Assembly: GCA_035525455.1 (NCBI GenBank)
Contig: DATLEF010000135.1
Span: forward strand, 1 to 18,932
Length of the DNA: 18,932 bases
Direction of reading: 5' to 3'
DNA from: JAQGMV01 sp035525455
Lineage (GTDB): Bacteria; Pseudomonadota; Gammaproteobacteria; Burkholderiales; SG8-41
Shown here: positions 6,233 to 14,147 of the stretch, in pieces
How the letters are laid out: the number at the start of each line of letters is the position of its first letter
Position numbering within the stretch: position 1 is the stretch's first letter
Made by a program: the position numbers and the translations under genes
Notes under the pieces: model-generated
Told to the model about the DNA's origin: nothing
Seen by the model: the letters and a program-made list of their open reading frames with translations, nothing else
Database searches by the model: none

Positions 6233-8529
6233 GCCTCGTCTATCGCAGTCCACACGCGCGCCGGAGAAAACGGCATATCGATGTGATCTATGCCGAGCGG
6301 TCGCAGCGCGTCCACGGTCGCATTCGCGAGCGCCGGTAAAGAACCGCTGCAGCCGGCTTCGCCGACGCCTTTTGCACCGAGCGCGTTCGTCGGCGTGGGA
6401 ACCGGGTGATCGTGCACGCCCATCGCCTGGAACATGCCCGCGCGCGGCATGAAGTAATCGCTGAAGCTCGCGGTGAGGAGCTGCCCAGTCGCGGGGTCGT
6501 AGACCGCGTGCTCGCCGAACGCCTGTCCAGCACCCTGGGTGACGCCGCCGTGCACCTGGCCTTCGACCAGCGTTGCGTTGATCACATGGCCCAAGTCGTC
6601 CACCGCCGTATAGCGTGCGATCGTGGCAGTGCCGGTTTCCGGATCGATTTCGACTTCGGCGATGTGGCAGCCATTGGGAAAAGTCGTGCCGAATACGCCT
6701 TCGGCGGTGGTATCGAGCGGATGCGGGTCGGGTCCGGCCAGAGCGCGTGCGAGCTCGATGAAACCGATCGAGCGATCTCCCGCGTGGAAACGTCCCACGC
6801 TGAAACGCAGATCGCTTTCGGATGCGCCGAGCTTTGCGGCTGCGTGCGGGCGGGCGATTTCGATGAGCTTGCGCGCGAGCACGAGAAAAGCGCTGCCTGT
6901 TCCGAGCACGCCGCGCGACCCGCCGGTGCCGTTGCCGATGAGATCGCCGCCCGGCGGAGTCGGATCGAATCGTATGCGCTCGACTTCGACACCGAGCGTG
7001 CCGCCGACGATTTCAGGAAACACCGTTTCATGCCCCTGGCCTGACGACTGCGTAACGGCGTGAAGCGTCATGCCGCCGTCGGCGTCGAACTTCACCCCGA
7101 CCTGGTCCTTGGGCGCGCCGCCGCCGCCGCCGGCTTCGAGATAGGTCGCGATGCCGATGCCGCGAAGCTTGCCTGCGCTGCGCGCCGCCTCGCGCCATGC
7201 GGAAAAGCCTGCCCAGTCCGCGCGCTCGAGCGCATCTTCCATGACGCCGCGAAAATCGCCGGAGTCGTATGTCGTCCCGTTCGCGGTTTTGTACGGCATG
7301 GCCTCGGGTGGAATGAAGTTCTTGCGCCGCAGCTCGAGCGCATCGAAGCCGTGCTCGTGCGCCGCGTAATCGACGAGCCTTTCCACGGCGTACGCGATAT
7401 CGGGACGGCCGGCGCCGCGGTATGCCGAAACGGGCGCCGTATTGCTGTACGCGAGACGCGTGAGTCCGTAAATCGCAGGGATGCGATACACGCCGCCCAT
7501 CGTGATCGTGAGATTCTTGGTTGCGATGAAAGAGCCGAAAGGCCCGCCGTACGCGCCGAGATTGGCACGATCGTCCCAGCGGATCGCGAGCATGCGGCCT
7601 TCTTCGTCGAGCGCAAGCTCTCCCGTCAGGGACAACGCGCGTCCCTGGTGATCGGCCATGAACGTCTCTGCGCGGGTCGACACCCATTTGACCGGACGCC
7701 CGAGCTTACGCGCAGCGATCATCAGCGCGAAATATTCCGGATAAGCGCCGCCACGCACGCCGAAGCTTCCGCCGACATCCTGCGCGACGAGCACGATATT
7801 GTCCTTGTCGAGCCCGGTAACGTGCGCGAGATGTGCTTTCATGCCGCCCACACCCTGCAGCGGAAGATGAAACGTGTAGCGGCCGTTCGAGGCGTCGAAC
7901 GCCACCAGACATGCGCGCGGCTCGAGCGCATTGCCGACGAGGCGCTGACTATCGACCGTCAGCTTGCTCACGTATCGGGCGCTCGAGAAAGCGGCGGCGA
8001 CCGCTTGTGCGTCGCCGGAGTCGAATTCGAACGCGAGATTGCGGGGCACGTCGGCGTGCAGCTGCGGTGCGCCCGCGGCGACGGCGTCTTCGAACGCGGT
8101 GACCGCAGGAAGCTCTGCATAGTCGATGTCGATCAATTCACGCGCGTCTTCGGCGATTGCCGCGGTGTCGGCAACGATCATTGCGACGGGCTCGCCCACG
8201 TAGCGCACACGGTCCATGGCGAGCACCGGATGAAAGGGTTTGCGTATTGCCTGTCCGTCCTTGCCGGGATAGGTGACGCTATTCGGCAGCGACTTGAATC
8301 CGGCTTCGCGCGCGTCGTCACCCGTAAGCACCGCTTTGACCCCGGGGTGTGCAAGGGCTCGGCTGGCATCGAGCCGCACGATTTGCGCATGCGCGCGATC
8401 GGCGCGCAGAAAGACGGCGTGCAGCTGTTCCGGCAGATTCCAGTCGGCGCTGAATCGGCCTTCGCCGGTGACCAGACGAAAATCCTCCCGCCGCGCGGGC
8501 CTCGGCAGCGCGCTTTCTGCATGTCGCAT
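6205..8529 (-). CDS. Xanthine dehydrogenase/CO dehydrogenase family molybdopterin-binding large subunit
   Basis: A 774-residue large subunit of the xanthine oxidase superfamily, whose members hydroxylate heterocycles or aldehydes at a molybdenum-cytosine-dinucleotide site. The N-terminal a/b-hammerhead domain begins at about residue 10 (REDFRLVTGEGRF), and the two Mo-binding halves follow. The active-site loop reads AYRGAGRPD (Y370-R375). This is the form II-type pattern and lacks the Cys of true aerobic CO dehydrogenase (AYRCSFR). The catalytic base is E724 in GVGEAGCSG. ATG 8529 gives the natural N-terminus; an in-frame start at 8583 would overlap the upstream gene. It follows the aldolase gene after only 4 nt. 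The FAD (medium) and 2Fe-2S (small) subunits are absent from both flanks, so it must borrow them or be an orphan. Confidence 0.93.
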   Translation of the reverse strand: MRHAESALPRPARREDFRLVTGEGRFSADWNLPEQLHAVFLRADRAHAQIVRLDASRALAHPGVKAVLTGDDAREAGFKSLPNSVTYPGKDGQAIRKPFHPVLAMDRVRYVGEPVAMIVADTAAIAEDARELIDIDYAELPAVTAFEDAVAAGAPQLHADVPRNLAFEFDSGDAQAVAAAFSSARYVSKLTVDSQRLVGNALEPRACLVAFDASNGRYTFHLPLQGVGGMKAHLAHVTGLDKDNIVLVAQDVGGSFGVRGGAYPEYFALMIAARKLGRPVKWVSTRAETFMADHQGRALSLTGELALDEEGRMLAIRWDDRANLGAYGGPFGSFIATKNLTITMGGVYRIPAIYGLTRLAYSNTAPVSAYRGAGRPDIAYAVERLVDYAAHEHGFDALELRRKNFIPPEAMPYKTANGTTYDSGDFRGVMEDALERADWAGFSAWREAARSAGKLRGIGIATYLEAGGGGGAPKDQVGVKFDADGGMTLHAVTQSSGQGHETVFPEIVGGTLGVEVERIRFDPTPPGGDLIGNGTGGSRGVLGTGSAFLVLARKLIEIARPHAAAKLGASESDLRFSVGRFHAGDRSIGFIELARALAGPDPHPLDTTAEGVFGTTFPNGCHIAEVEIDPETGTATIARYTAVDDLGHVINATLVEGQVHGGVTQGAGQAFGEHAVYDPATGQLLTASFSDYFMPRAGMFQAMGVHDHPVPTPTNALGAKGVGEAGCSGSLPALANATVDALRPLGIDHIDMPFSPARVWTAIDEAQSAGTSAS

Positions 8530-8533
8530 ATTT

Positions 8534-9295
8534 TTATTCCGGTTTGTGGCTTTTACGGATGAGCTTCGGATAAACGATGTCATCGCCGCGCGCGAACATA
8601 TATTCGAGCTCTTCTTTCGAGATGTGCTCGGGTGTGGTGCCTTTGGCGGCGCACAGCAGCTCGACGATGATCTGACGCTTTACTTCGGACGCGTAGGTGG
8701 TGACGCGGTGATAACACTCGGACACGGTGCGCCCAAGCACGGTGATGCCGTGCCGCTTCATCACGATGCAGTTCGTGTTCTGGATGAACGTCTTGATCGG
8801 GCCCACGTCTTCCTCGACATTCACGTGTGCGGGCAGATAGGCGATTGGCTTCTGCATGAGAAAGCCGAACGTGAGCGAGAAGCTTTTCACTTCCTCGGCG
8901 CCCGAGGCCAACAGCGCGATCGTTTCGTCGTGATGCAGGTGGATCACGCAATTCACGTCCGGACGCAGACGCAGAATTTCGCGGTTCATCTGATGGCCGA
9001 CGCTGGTAGCGGCGCTGCCGTGAAGGATGCGGCCGTAGGGGATGTCGGTGATGACCACGTCCTCGACCGTCATTTCCTCGAGCGAGACGCCTGCCGGCTT
9101 CGCATAGGCGACGCCGAAGGGATATTTCGAGTGCGGCACGCGGATCACGATGCCACCGAGCGTGCTCTGGACGTAGCCGCGCGCGGCCAGCATGTGCGCA
9201 TAGCGCACGTACTGCTCGCCGATGGCGCGGTCGAAAGTGACAGCCGGATCGGGTGCGTATTCGTTGACCTGATACGGCGCGGACGGAATATCCAT
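8534..9295 (-). CDS. Class II aldolase/adducin-family protein
   Basis: A 253-residue protein of the class II aldolase/adducin fold, which includes fuculose-phosphate aldolase and several metal-dependent decarboxylases. The zinc-type metal ligands are present: H119-L-H121-H in CVIHLHHDE, and H182 in MKRHGITVLG. The loop HGSAATSVGHQMNREIL before them matches the family pattern of a phosphate- or carboxylate-binding turn followed by a helix. The start at 9295 (MDIPSAPYQVNEY) is chosen over in-frame ATGs at 9328 and further out because the upstream residues look non-native. None has a convincing ribosome-binding site. It is first in a two-gene unit with the molybdopterin subunit, implying that both act on one substrate. 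The exact reaction is unknown. Confidence 0.88.
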   Translation of the reverse strand: MDIPSAPYQVNEYAPDPAVTFDRAIGEQYVRYAHMLAARGYVQSTLGGIVIRVPHSKYPFGVAYAKPAGVSLEEMTVEDVVITDIPYGRILHGSAATSVGHQMNREILRLRPDVNCVIHLHHDETIALLASGAEEVKSFSLTFGFLMQKPIAYLPAHVNVEEDVGPIKTFIQNTNCIVMKRHGITVLGRTVSECYHRVTTYASEVKRQIIVELLCAAKGTTPEHISKEELEYMFARGDDIVYPKLIRKSHKPE

Positions 9296-9411
9296 GATGC
9301 GGCTTCGTGTGGCGGGGACGCTGCCCATCTTAGCACCGCGGCCTGCTCGTGGCGTGGTCTGCAACGCGCGTATCGCCGATAATCGATGGCACATCCAACG
9401 CAAAGGAACTT

Positions 9412-10386
9412 ATGAAAAGCGCTGTGGCGTTCGTATGTTGCGCATTGTGTGTCACCGCGGCCGTGCCGGTTATCGCGGGGGAAGCTGCCTATCCGCAGCG
9501 CCCGATTCGCCTCATCATTCCGCAATCGCCCGGCGGCGCATCCGATACCGTAGGCCGCACTGTCGCTCAGAAGCTCGGCGAACGGCTCGGGCAGCAAATC
9601 GTTGCCGACAACCGCCCCGGCGCCACCGGCAACATCGGCGCGGAGCTCGTCGCGCGCGGGACGCCGGATGGCTACACGATGCTGCTCACCGCGCCCAACC
9701 TGGTGACGAGCCCCAGCCTGTACGCGCGCACCGGTTTCGATCCGGTCAAAGATTTCGCGCCGGTCTCGCAGCTCACGATGTCGCCGAACGTGTGGATCGT
9801 CCATCCGTCCTTCAACGCGCGCAGCATGAAAGAGCTGATCGAGATTGCGAAGACGAAGCCGGGCCAGATCGATTTCTCGTCGTCAGGTCTGGCTTCGACG
9901 CAGCATCTCGCAGGCGAGCTGCTGAACGTCCTGGCGGGAATCAAGCTCGCGCACGTGCCGTACAAAGGCGGCGGTCCGGCACTGCTCGATCTGATGGCCG
10001 GACGCGTGCCGGTGATGGTCTCGAGCCTCCCGTCAGCGGTGCCGCAAATCAAGGCCGGCAAAGTGCGGGCGCTTGCTGTGACGAGCGCCAAACGCTCGAG
10101 CGCAACGCCGGATCTGCCGACTGTCGCCGAAGCGACGGGTTTTGCGGGATACGAAGCGAGCACGTGGCAGGGTTTCGTTTTTCCCGCGGCGACACCGCGT
10201 ACTATCGTTCAACGCGTCGCCGACGAGACGGTGAAGGTGCTCGCGATGAGCGACGTGCGCGAGCGTCTGCGCGATCAGGGATACGAGACGGTGGGCAGCA
10301 CTCCGGAGCAATTCGGGGCTTACATCAGGAGCGAGCTCGCCAAATGGAGCAAGGTGATCAAAGGCGCAGGCATCAAGGCCGAGTAG
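9412..10386 (+). CDS. Bug/TctC-family substrate-binding protein (Bug 2)
   Basis: A 324-residue periplasmic binding protein with a signal peptide of about 25 residues ending near VIAGEA. The family blocks follow in order: AYPQRPIRLIIP, the ligand loop SPGGASDTVGR, ADNRPGATGNIGAELVA, TPDGYTML and HVPYKGGGPA, with a C-terminal helix ending WSKVIKGAGIKAE. AAAGGA about 6 nt before the ATG at 9412 supports this start over in-frame codons from 9349. It is divergent from the aldolase gene across 116 nt and ends 6 nt before the convergent dihydroxyphthalate-decarboxylase-like gene. The divergent arrangement suggests it may import the substrate of the aldolase/molybdenum pair (inference). No membrane subunits are nearby. 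Confidence 0.93.
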   Translation: MKSAVAFVCCALCVTAAVPVIAGEAAYPQRPIRLIIPQSPGGASDTVGRTVAQKLGERLGQQIVADNRPGATGNIGAELVARGTPDGYTMLLTAPNLVTSPSLYARTGFDPVKDFAPVSQLTMSPNVWIVHPSFNARSMKELIEIAKTKPGQIDFSSSGLASTQHLAGELLNVLAGIKLAHVPYKGGGPALLDLMAGRVPVMVSSLPSAVPQIKAGKVRALAVTSAKRSSATPDLPTVAEATGFAGYEASTWQGFVFPAATPRTIVQRVADETVKVLAMSDVRERLRDQGYETVGSTPEQFGAYIRSELAKWSKVIKGAGIKAE

Positions 10387-10392
10387 CTCGCG

Positions 10393-11331
10393 CTATACGG
10401 CAGCGGGAAAGAGCTCTTCGACGGTCGGCGCTCCGGAGGCGAATCCCTGGCGTTTCAGATAAGTCGCAAGGCGCTCGATGACCATGCGATTGACCGGCGT
10501 GAGGCCGTAGGGGAGCGGATCGCCGCCGAAGAGCTCGAACTTTTCGGTCCAAGATTGCCTGCCCCATGGGACCAGCGTCGCGCCGAGCTGGCGTTCGTAC
10601 GCCTGTTGTTTTGCTGCTTCGTACGCGCGGAAAACCGCGGCGGCCGCGTCAGGATATTTTTGCAGGACGTCTTCGCGTATCACCACGCAGTGCATGATCG
10701 GATAGATGCCCGTCTTCCTGTAATACGCTTCTTCCTCGCCTTGCGCATCGCGTAAGACAGGTCGCAGGCGGCGCTCCGCGGGTGCACGCGCGCTGTCCGC
10801 GAGATGCATGCCGAGCAGCGCATCTATTTTGCCGCTTTTGAGCAGTTCCTCGTGATCGGCCTCCGTCGTCTCGATTTTTGCGTCACGCGGAAACGGGAAA
10901 CGCTGCTTGGCGCGCGTGACCCAGGTGATCGATTGCAGATCGACACCGTATTCCTCTTCGAGGAGTCCACGAAACCATACCGCCGCAGTCATCGAGTAAT
11001 CCGGCACGCCGATGCGTTTGCCGGCAAGGTCGTCGAGGCGCGTCAAAGCACTGTCGCGATGGGTCACCGCGAGGCCATGACGAAAGACGCGCGAGGGGAA
11101 AACGGGAATGGCCGTGAGCCAGCGTTCGCCGGCCGCGCGGAGTGTGATGTAGTTCGCGAGGGAGAATTCGCAGATCTCGAAGCGGCGCGTTTCGAGCATG
11201 CCGATGAAAATCTCCTGCACGCGGCGCGTCGCTGCATAACGCAGCCGTGCACCGCCGAGGTCGCCGACGAGCGTGTGGGTGTGCTCGTAATCGCCGCCGT
11301 AAATCGTCAGCTCGGGAGTCTTGTCCGTCAT
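10393..11331 (-). CDS. 4,5-dihydroxyphthalate decarboxylase-like / NMT1-fold substrate-binding protein
   Basis: A 312-residue protein of the family often annotated either as 4,5-dihydroxyphthalate decarboxylase (Pht5-like) or as an ABC-type substrate-binding protein. Both share the periplasmic-binding-protein fold. It opens with LTIYGGDYEHTHTLVGD and has FEICEFSLANYI and AIPVFPSRVFRHG. The hinge segment LDDLAGKRIGVPDYSMTAAV, near residue 120, is highly typical. There is no signal peptide, which favours a cytoplasmic enzyme over a transport receptor. The ATG at 11331 has an AAGAAAGG ribosome-binding site. The reading frame stays open far upstream, antisense to the ThDP gene, but that extension is not coding. 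It is divergent from the ThDP enzyme gene across 63 nt, which suggests a shared pathway or control. The substrate is unknown. Confidence 0.85.
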   Translation of the reverse strand: MTDKTPELTIYGGDYEHTHTLVGDLGGARLRYAATRRVQEIFIGMLETRRFEICEFSLANYITLRAAGERWLTAIPVFPSRVFRHGLAVTHRDSALTRLDDLAGKRIGVPDYSMTAAVWFRGLLEEEYGVDLQSITWVTRAKQRFPFPRDAKIETTEADHEELLKSGKIDALLGMHLADSARAPAERRLRPVLRDAQGEEEAYYRKTGIYPIMHCVVIREDVLQKYPDAAAAVFRAYEAAKQQAYERQLGATLVPWGRQSWTEKFELFGGDPLPYGLTPVNRMVIERLATYLKRQGFASGAPTVEELFPAAV

Positions 11332-11394
11332 GTCAGGCCTTTCTTGAAGCACGGTAATATACAGCGAACGCAGGCAATGGATAGTGGGGCACGG

Positions 11395-13089
11395 ATGAGT
11401 CACATAACAGGAGCCGAAGCCGCGGTTCGCATGCTCGAGCTGAATGGCGTCAGGCATATCTTCGGCCTCTGCGGCGACACCAGCCTGCCGTTTTACGATG
11501 CGCTGGCGCAGCTCGAGCACGGAATGACACACGTCCTCACGCGCGACGAGCGCAGCGCGGCTTACATGGCCGACGGTTATGCGCGCGTCACGGGCAAGGT
11601 CGGCGTATGTGAAGGCCCGAGCGGCGGAGGCGCCACGTATCTGCTGCCGGGACTCGTCGAAGCGAACGAATCGTGCATCCCGGTTCTCGGCATCACCTCC
11701 GACGTGCCGGTGCTCTCGCGAGGCCGCTATCCGCTGACCGAGCTCGATCAACGCGCGCTCTATCGCCCGCTCACGAAATGGAACACCGTGTGCGATCGCG
11801 CGGAGCAGGTGCCGCATGCGTTTCGATCCGCGTTTCGCATGATGACGACCGGACGTCCAGGCGCCGCGCACATCTGCCTGCCGTACGATGTCATGAAGCA
11901 GTCGCTCGATACGGGCGAAGTGTGGGCGCAGCCCGGACACGATCGTTATCCCGCATGGCCGGGCGTGGCTGCGCCCGACGCGCTCGCGGCTGCAGCGGAA
12001 GCGATGAAGCAGGCGCGCCGTCCCGTTTTTATCTGCGGTGGCGGCGTGATCACCGCGTCTGCGAGCGCGGCACTCGAAAAGCTTGCGACGCTGCTCGATG
12101 CGCCGGTGTGCACGACCGTCAGCGGCAAAGGCAGCATCTCCGAGCGTCATCCCTTGTCTGCCGGTGTGGTCGGCAGCAACGGCGGCGTGGTGGCGACGCG
12201 CGAAGTGGTGCAGCAGGCCGACCTCGTAATCTTTATCGGGTGCCGCGCGGGCTCGACGACGACCGAGCACTGGAAATATCCGTCGCGCGATATTCCGATC
12301 GTGCACATCGACGTCGATCCGTCGGTCATCTCCGCGAATTACAAAACGGCCCACGCCCTCGTCGGCGATGCGCGTCTGACGCTCGAAGCGCTGTGCGGGC
12401 TCATGGACGTTGATGCGCCGAAGCGTGGCCGTTCCGATTTCAATGGCGAAGCGATCGTCGCCCGCGCGCGTAAAGCGAAGTTCGATGCGTTTCAGCGGCT
12501 CGCGAACGAGAACGTGCGTCCGATACGGCCGGAGCGCGTCTTGAGCGATCTGCACAAGGTGTTGCCTCGCGATGCGATCGTCGTCGCCGATCCGGGCACA
12601 CCGTGTCCCTACGTCTCGGGCTATTACGAGGTGCTCGAAGCCGGCCGCACGTTCCTCACGAATCGCGCGCACGGCGCGCTCGGCTACTCGCTGCCCGCGG
12701 CGCTCGGCGCGTGGTTCGGCCGTCCGCAGGCGAAGTGCGTTTCGCTCATGGGCGACGGCAGCTTCGGATTTGCTGTCGGCGAGCTCGAAACCGTCGTGCG
12801 CTGCAAGGCGCCGCTCATGATGATCGTGTTCTCGAATTCGAGCTACGGCTGGATCAAGGCGAGCCAGAAAGCGAGTTACGGCCAGCGCTATTTTTCGGTC
12901 GACTTTGCGCGCACCGACCACGCGCGTATCGCCGAAGGCTATGGCGTGCGCTCGTGGAAAGTCGAAGACCCGCAGGCGCTCGGCGCAATTCTGCGCGAAG
13001 CGGCCGAGCACGATGGCCCGGCGCTCGTCGACGTCATCGCCCAGCCGCTGGAAGACGCTGCAGCGCCGGTGCTGCAGTGGATGGGCTGA
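11395..13089 (+). CDS. Acetolactate synthase-like thiamine diphosphate-dependent enzyme
   Basis: A 564-residue ThDP enzyme of the POX/AHAS superfamily, which cleaves or joins C-C bonds next to a 2-oxo group. The N-terminal PYR domain (about 1-170) carries the catalytic Glu, E52, in LTRDERSAAYMADGYAR. The central Rossmann-like domain (about 190-330) has the GGGVITASAS turn. The C-terminal PP domain has the ThDP motif G453-D-G-S, with N481 closing it in SNSSYGW; the second Asn of the usual pair is Ser. Length suits the family. The ATG at 11395 (MSHITGAEAAVRML) is preceded by GGGG at 5 nt; an in-frame ATG at 11377 is an alternative. It is the first gene of a five-gene cluster, with Bug 3 starting 19 nt later. 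No regulatory small subunit of true acetolactate synthase is present, so a catabolic lyase or decarboxylase is more likely. Confidence 0.9.
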   Translation: MSHITGAEAAVRMLELNGVRHIFGLCGDTSLPFYDALAQLEHGMTHVLTRDERSAAYMADGYARVTGKVGVCEGPSGGGATYLLPGLVEANESCIPVLGITSDVPVLSRGRYPLTELDQRALYRPLTKWNTVCDRAEQVPHAFRSAFRMMTTGRPGAAHICLPYDVMKQSLDTGEVWAQPGHDRYPAWPGVAAPDALAAAAEAMKQARRPVFICGGGVITASASAALEKLATLLDAPVCTTVSGKGSISERHPLSAGVVGSNGGVVATREVVQQADLVIFIGCRAGSTTTEHWKYPSRDIPIVHIDVDPSVISANYKTAHALVGDARLTLEALCGLMDVDAPKRGRSDFNGEAIVARARKAKFDAFQRLANENVRPIRPERVLSDLHKVLPRDAIVVADPGTPCPYVSGYYEVLEAGRTFLTNRAHGALGYSLPAALGAWFGRPQAKCVSLMGDGSFGFAVGELETVVRCKAPLMMIVFSNSSYGWIKASQKASYGQRYFSVDFARTDHARIAEGYGVRSWKVEDPQALGAILREAAEHDGPALVDVIAQPLEDAAAPVLQWMG

Positions 13090-13108
13090 TTTTTCGCGTG
13101 AGGTCCTG

Positions 13109-14095
13109 ATGCAATATATCGCAGTGTTTTTTTTCGCAACGCTACTCTATTCGTCTGCATTTGCCGCGACGAAGACCGCACCTTCCGATGCGGCGTACCC
13201 CAGCCGTCCCGTGCGCATGCTCGTGCCGTATCCACCGGGCGGCGGACTCGATCTGCCGGGCCGCGTGGTCGGCCAGAAGTTTGCCGACTCGACCGGCAGG
13301 CAGCTGATCCTCGACAACCGCGGCGGCGCCGGTGGTTTGATCGCGGGTGAGATCGTAGCCAATGCAACGCCCGACGGTTACACGCTGCTGCTCGCGAGCA
13401 ATGGCCAGATTTCGATTGCGCCGGCGCTGTACAGCAAGCTTCCGTACCATCCGATCAAGGATTTCATTCCCGTCACGCATTTCGTCGATACGCCGATGGT
13501 GCTTTTCGCGACCACGTCCTTTCCTGCGCGCACCGTGCAGGAAGTGATCGAGCGCGCGAAAGCGCAGCCCGGGAAAATCGGCATCGCGCTCTCAGGCGTC
13601 GGCGGCGTGTCGCATCTCACGATGGAGCTTTTCAGGCAGCGCGCCGGCATCAACCTGCTCGGCGTGCCGTACAAGGGCGCGGGTGCTGCGATGGTGGACG
13701 TCGCGGCCGGCGACGTGCCGCTCATCTTCACCACCGTGTCTTCGGCGAAGCCTCTGCTCGACAGCGGACGCATACGCGCGATCGCCGTCGGCGCGAAGAA
13801 GCGCACGCGCGCGCTGCCGAATCTGCCGACGTTCGAAGAGCTGGGCCTTTCGGGCATGGACGCGCCGCTGTGGATAGGCATGGTGGCGCCGAAAGACACT
13901 CCGGACGCGATCATCAGGAAACTGCACACCGAATTCGCGAAAGCGCTCGCCGCTCCGGACGCGCAGGAGAAGCTCGCATCGCAGAGCGCCGAAGTCGTCG
14001 CCGACGGTCCGCGCGAATTCGCGCAGATGATCCGGCGCGATACCGAGCGCTGGGCAACGGTGGTGAAGACGGCGAATATCAAGATCGAGCAGTAA
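13109..14095 (+). CDS. Bug/TctC-family substrate-binding protein (Bug 3)
   Basis: A 328-residue periplasmic binding protein with a short signal peptide (about 1-20, ending SAFAA). It has YPSRPVRMLVPYPPGGG, LILDNRGGAGGLIAGEIVA, TPDGYTLL and LGVPYKGAGA, all family blocks. The ligand loop reads GGGLDLPGR: the conserved Asp is kept, but the usual small/Arg turn (IVAR-type) is replaced by LPGR, which may alter ligand choice. GAGG lies 5 nt before the ATG at 13109. It is the second gene of the ThDP-enzyme cluster, and its product probably feeds the pathway encoded around it (inference). A REP-like palindrome sits just past its stop codon. Confidence 0.93.
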   Translation: MQYIAVFFFATLLYSSAFAATKTAPSDAAYPSRPVRMLVPYPPGGGLDLPGRVVGQKFADSTGRQLILDNRGGAGGLIAGEIVANATPDGYTLLLASNGQISIAPALYSKLPYHPIKDFIPVTHFVDTPMVLFATTSFPARTVQEVIERAKAQPGKIGIALSGVGGVSHLTMELFRQRAGINLLGVPYKGAGAAMVDVAAGDVPLIFTTVSSAKPLLDSGRIRAIAVGAKKRTRALPNLPTFEELGLSGMDAPLWIGMVAPKDTPDAIIRKLHTEFAKALAAPDAQEKLASQSAEVVADGPREFAQMIRRDTERWATVVKTANIKIEQ

Positions 14096-14098
14096 GCT

Positions 14099-14129
14099 CG
14101 TCATCCCGGACTCGGTCCGGGATCCAGTG
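14099..14129. repeat. REP-like dispersed palindrome (CGTCATCCCGGA...TCCGGGATCCAGTG type)
   Basis: This 31-nt element has 8-nt arms ATCCCGGA (14103-14110) and TCCGGGAT (14116-14123) around a 5-nt loop. It has the wording of a widespread proteobacterial intergenic palindrome, recognisable by its accidental translation 'WIPDRVRDD' on the minus strand. It fills most of the 52-nt gap between Bug 3 and the racemase-fold gene. It may stabilise or partly end the upstream mRNA. The four Ts at 14133-14136 are too far from the stem for a classic terminator. Confidence 0.75.
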
Positions 14130-14136
14130 ACCTTTT

Positions 14137-14142
14137 AGGAGA
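14137..14142 (+). promoter_or_regulatory. Ribosome-binding site for a TTG start at 14148
   Basis: AGGAGA lies 5 nt before a TTG at 14148. This supports the unusual start codon: no ATG or GTG in this frame lies between the site and the conserved N-terminal strand. Confidence 0.65.
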
Positions 14143-14147
14143 CGAAG

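Noticed and set aside
6205..8529. Aerobic CO dehydrogenase large subunit (CoxL form I)
   Set aside because: The loop reads AYRGAGR, lacking the Cys that binds copper in true CO dehydrogenase, and the companion subunits are absent.
7060..8562. 500-codon plus-strand open frame
   Set aside because: It lies opposite the molybdopterin large-subunit gene, whose motifs are unambiguous. Its His/Arg/Asp-rich translation is typical of an antisense shadow.
11332..11394. TAATAT at 11355-11360 as a promoter -10 box for the ThDP gene
   Set aside because: No acceptable -35 lies at the right distance on either strand, so the promoter cannot be placed from sequence alone.
10393..13011. A single 872-codon minus-strand open frame
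   Set aside because: Only 10393-11331 matches a protein family and has a ribosome-binding site. The rest is antisense to the clear ThDP enzyme gene and is open because of GC-rich codon bias.
11395..13089. Biosynthetic acetolactate synthase (IlvB)
   Set aside because: There is no small regulatory subunit or ilv gene beside it, and it sits in a receptor-linked catabolic-type cluster.
14103..14136. Intrinsic terminator splitting the five-gene cluster
   Set aside because: The T-run is nine bases past the stem and only four Ts long; the element matches a dispersed palindrome family instead.
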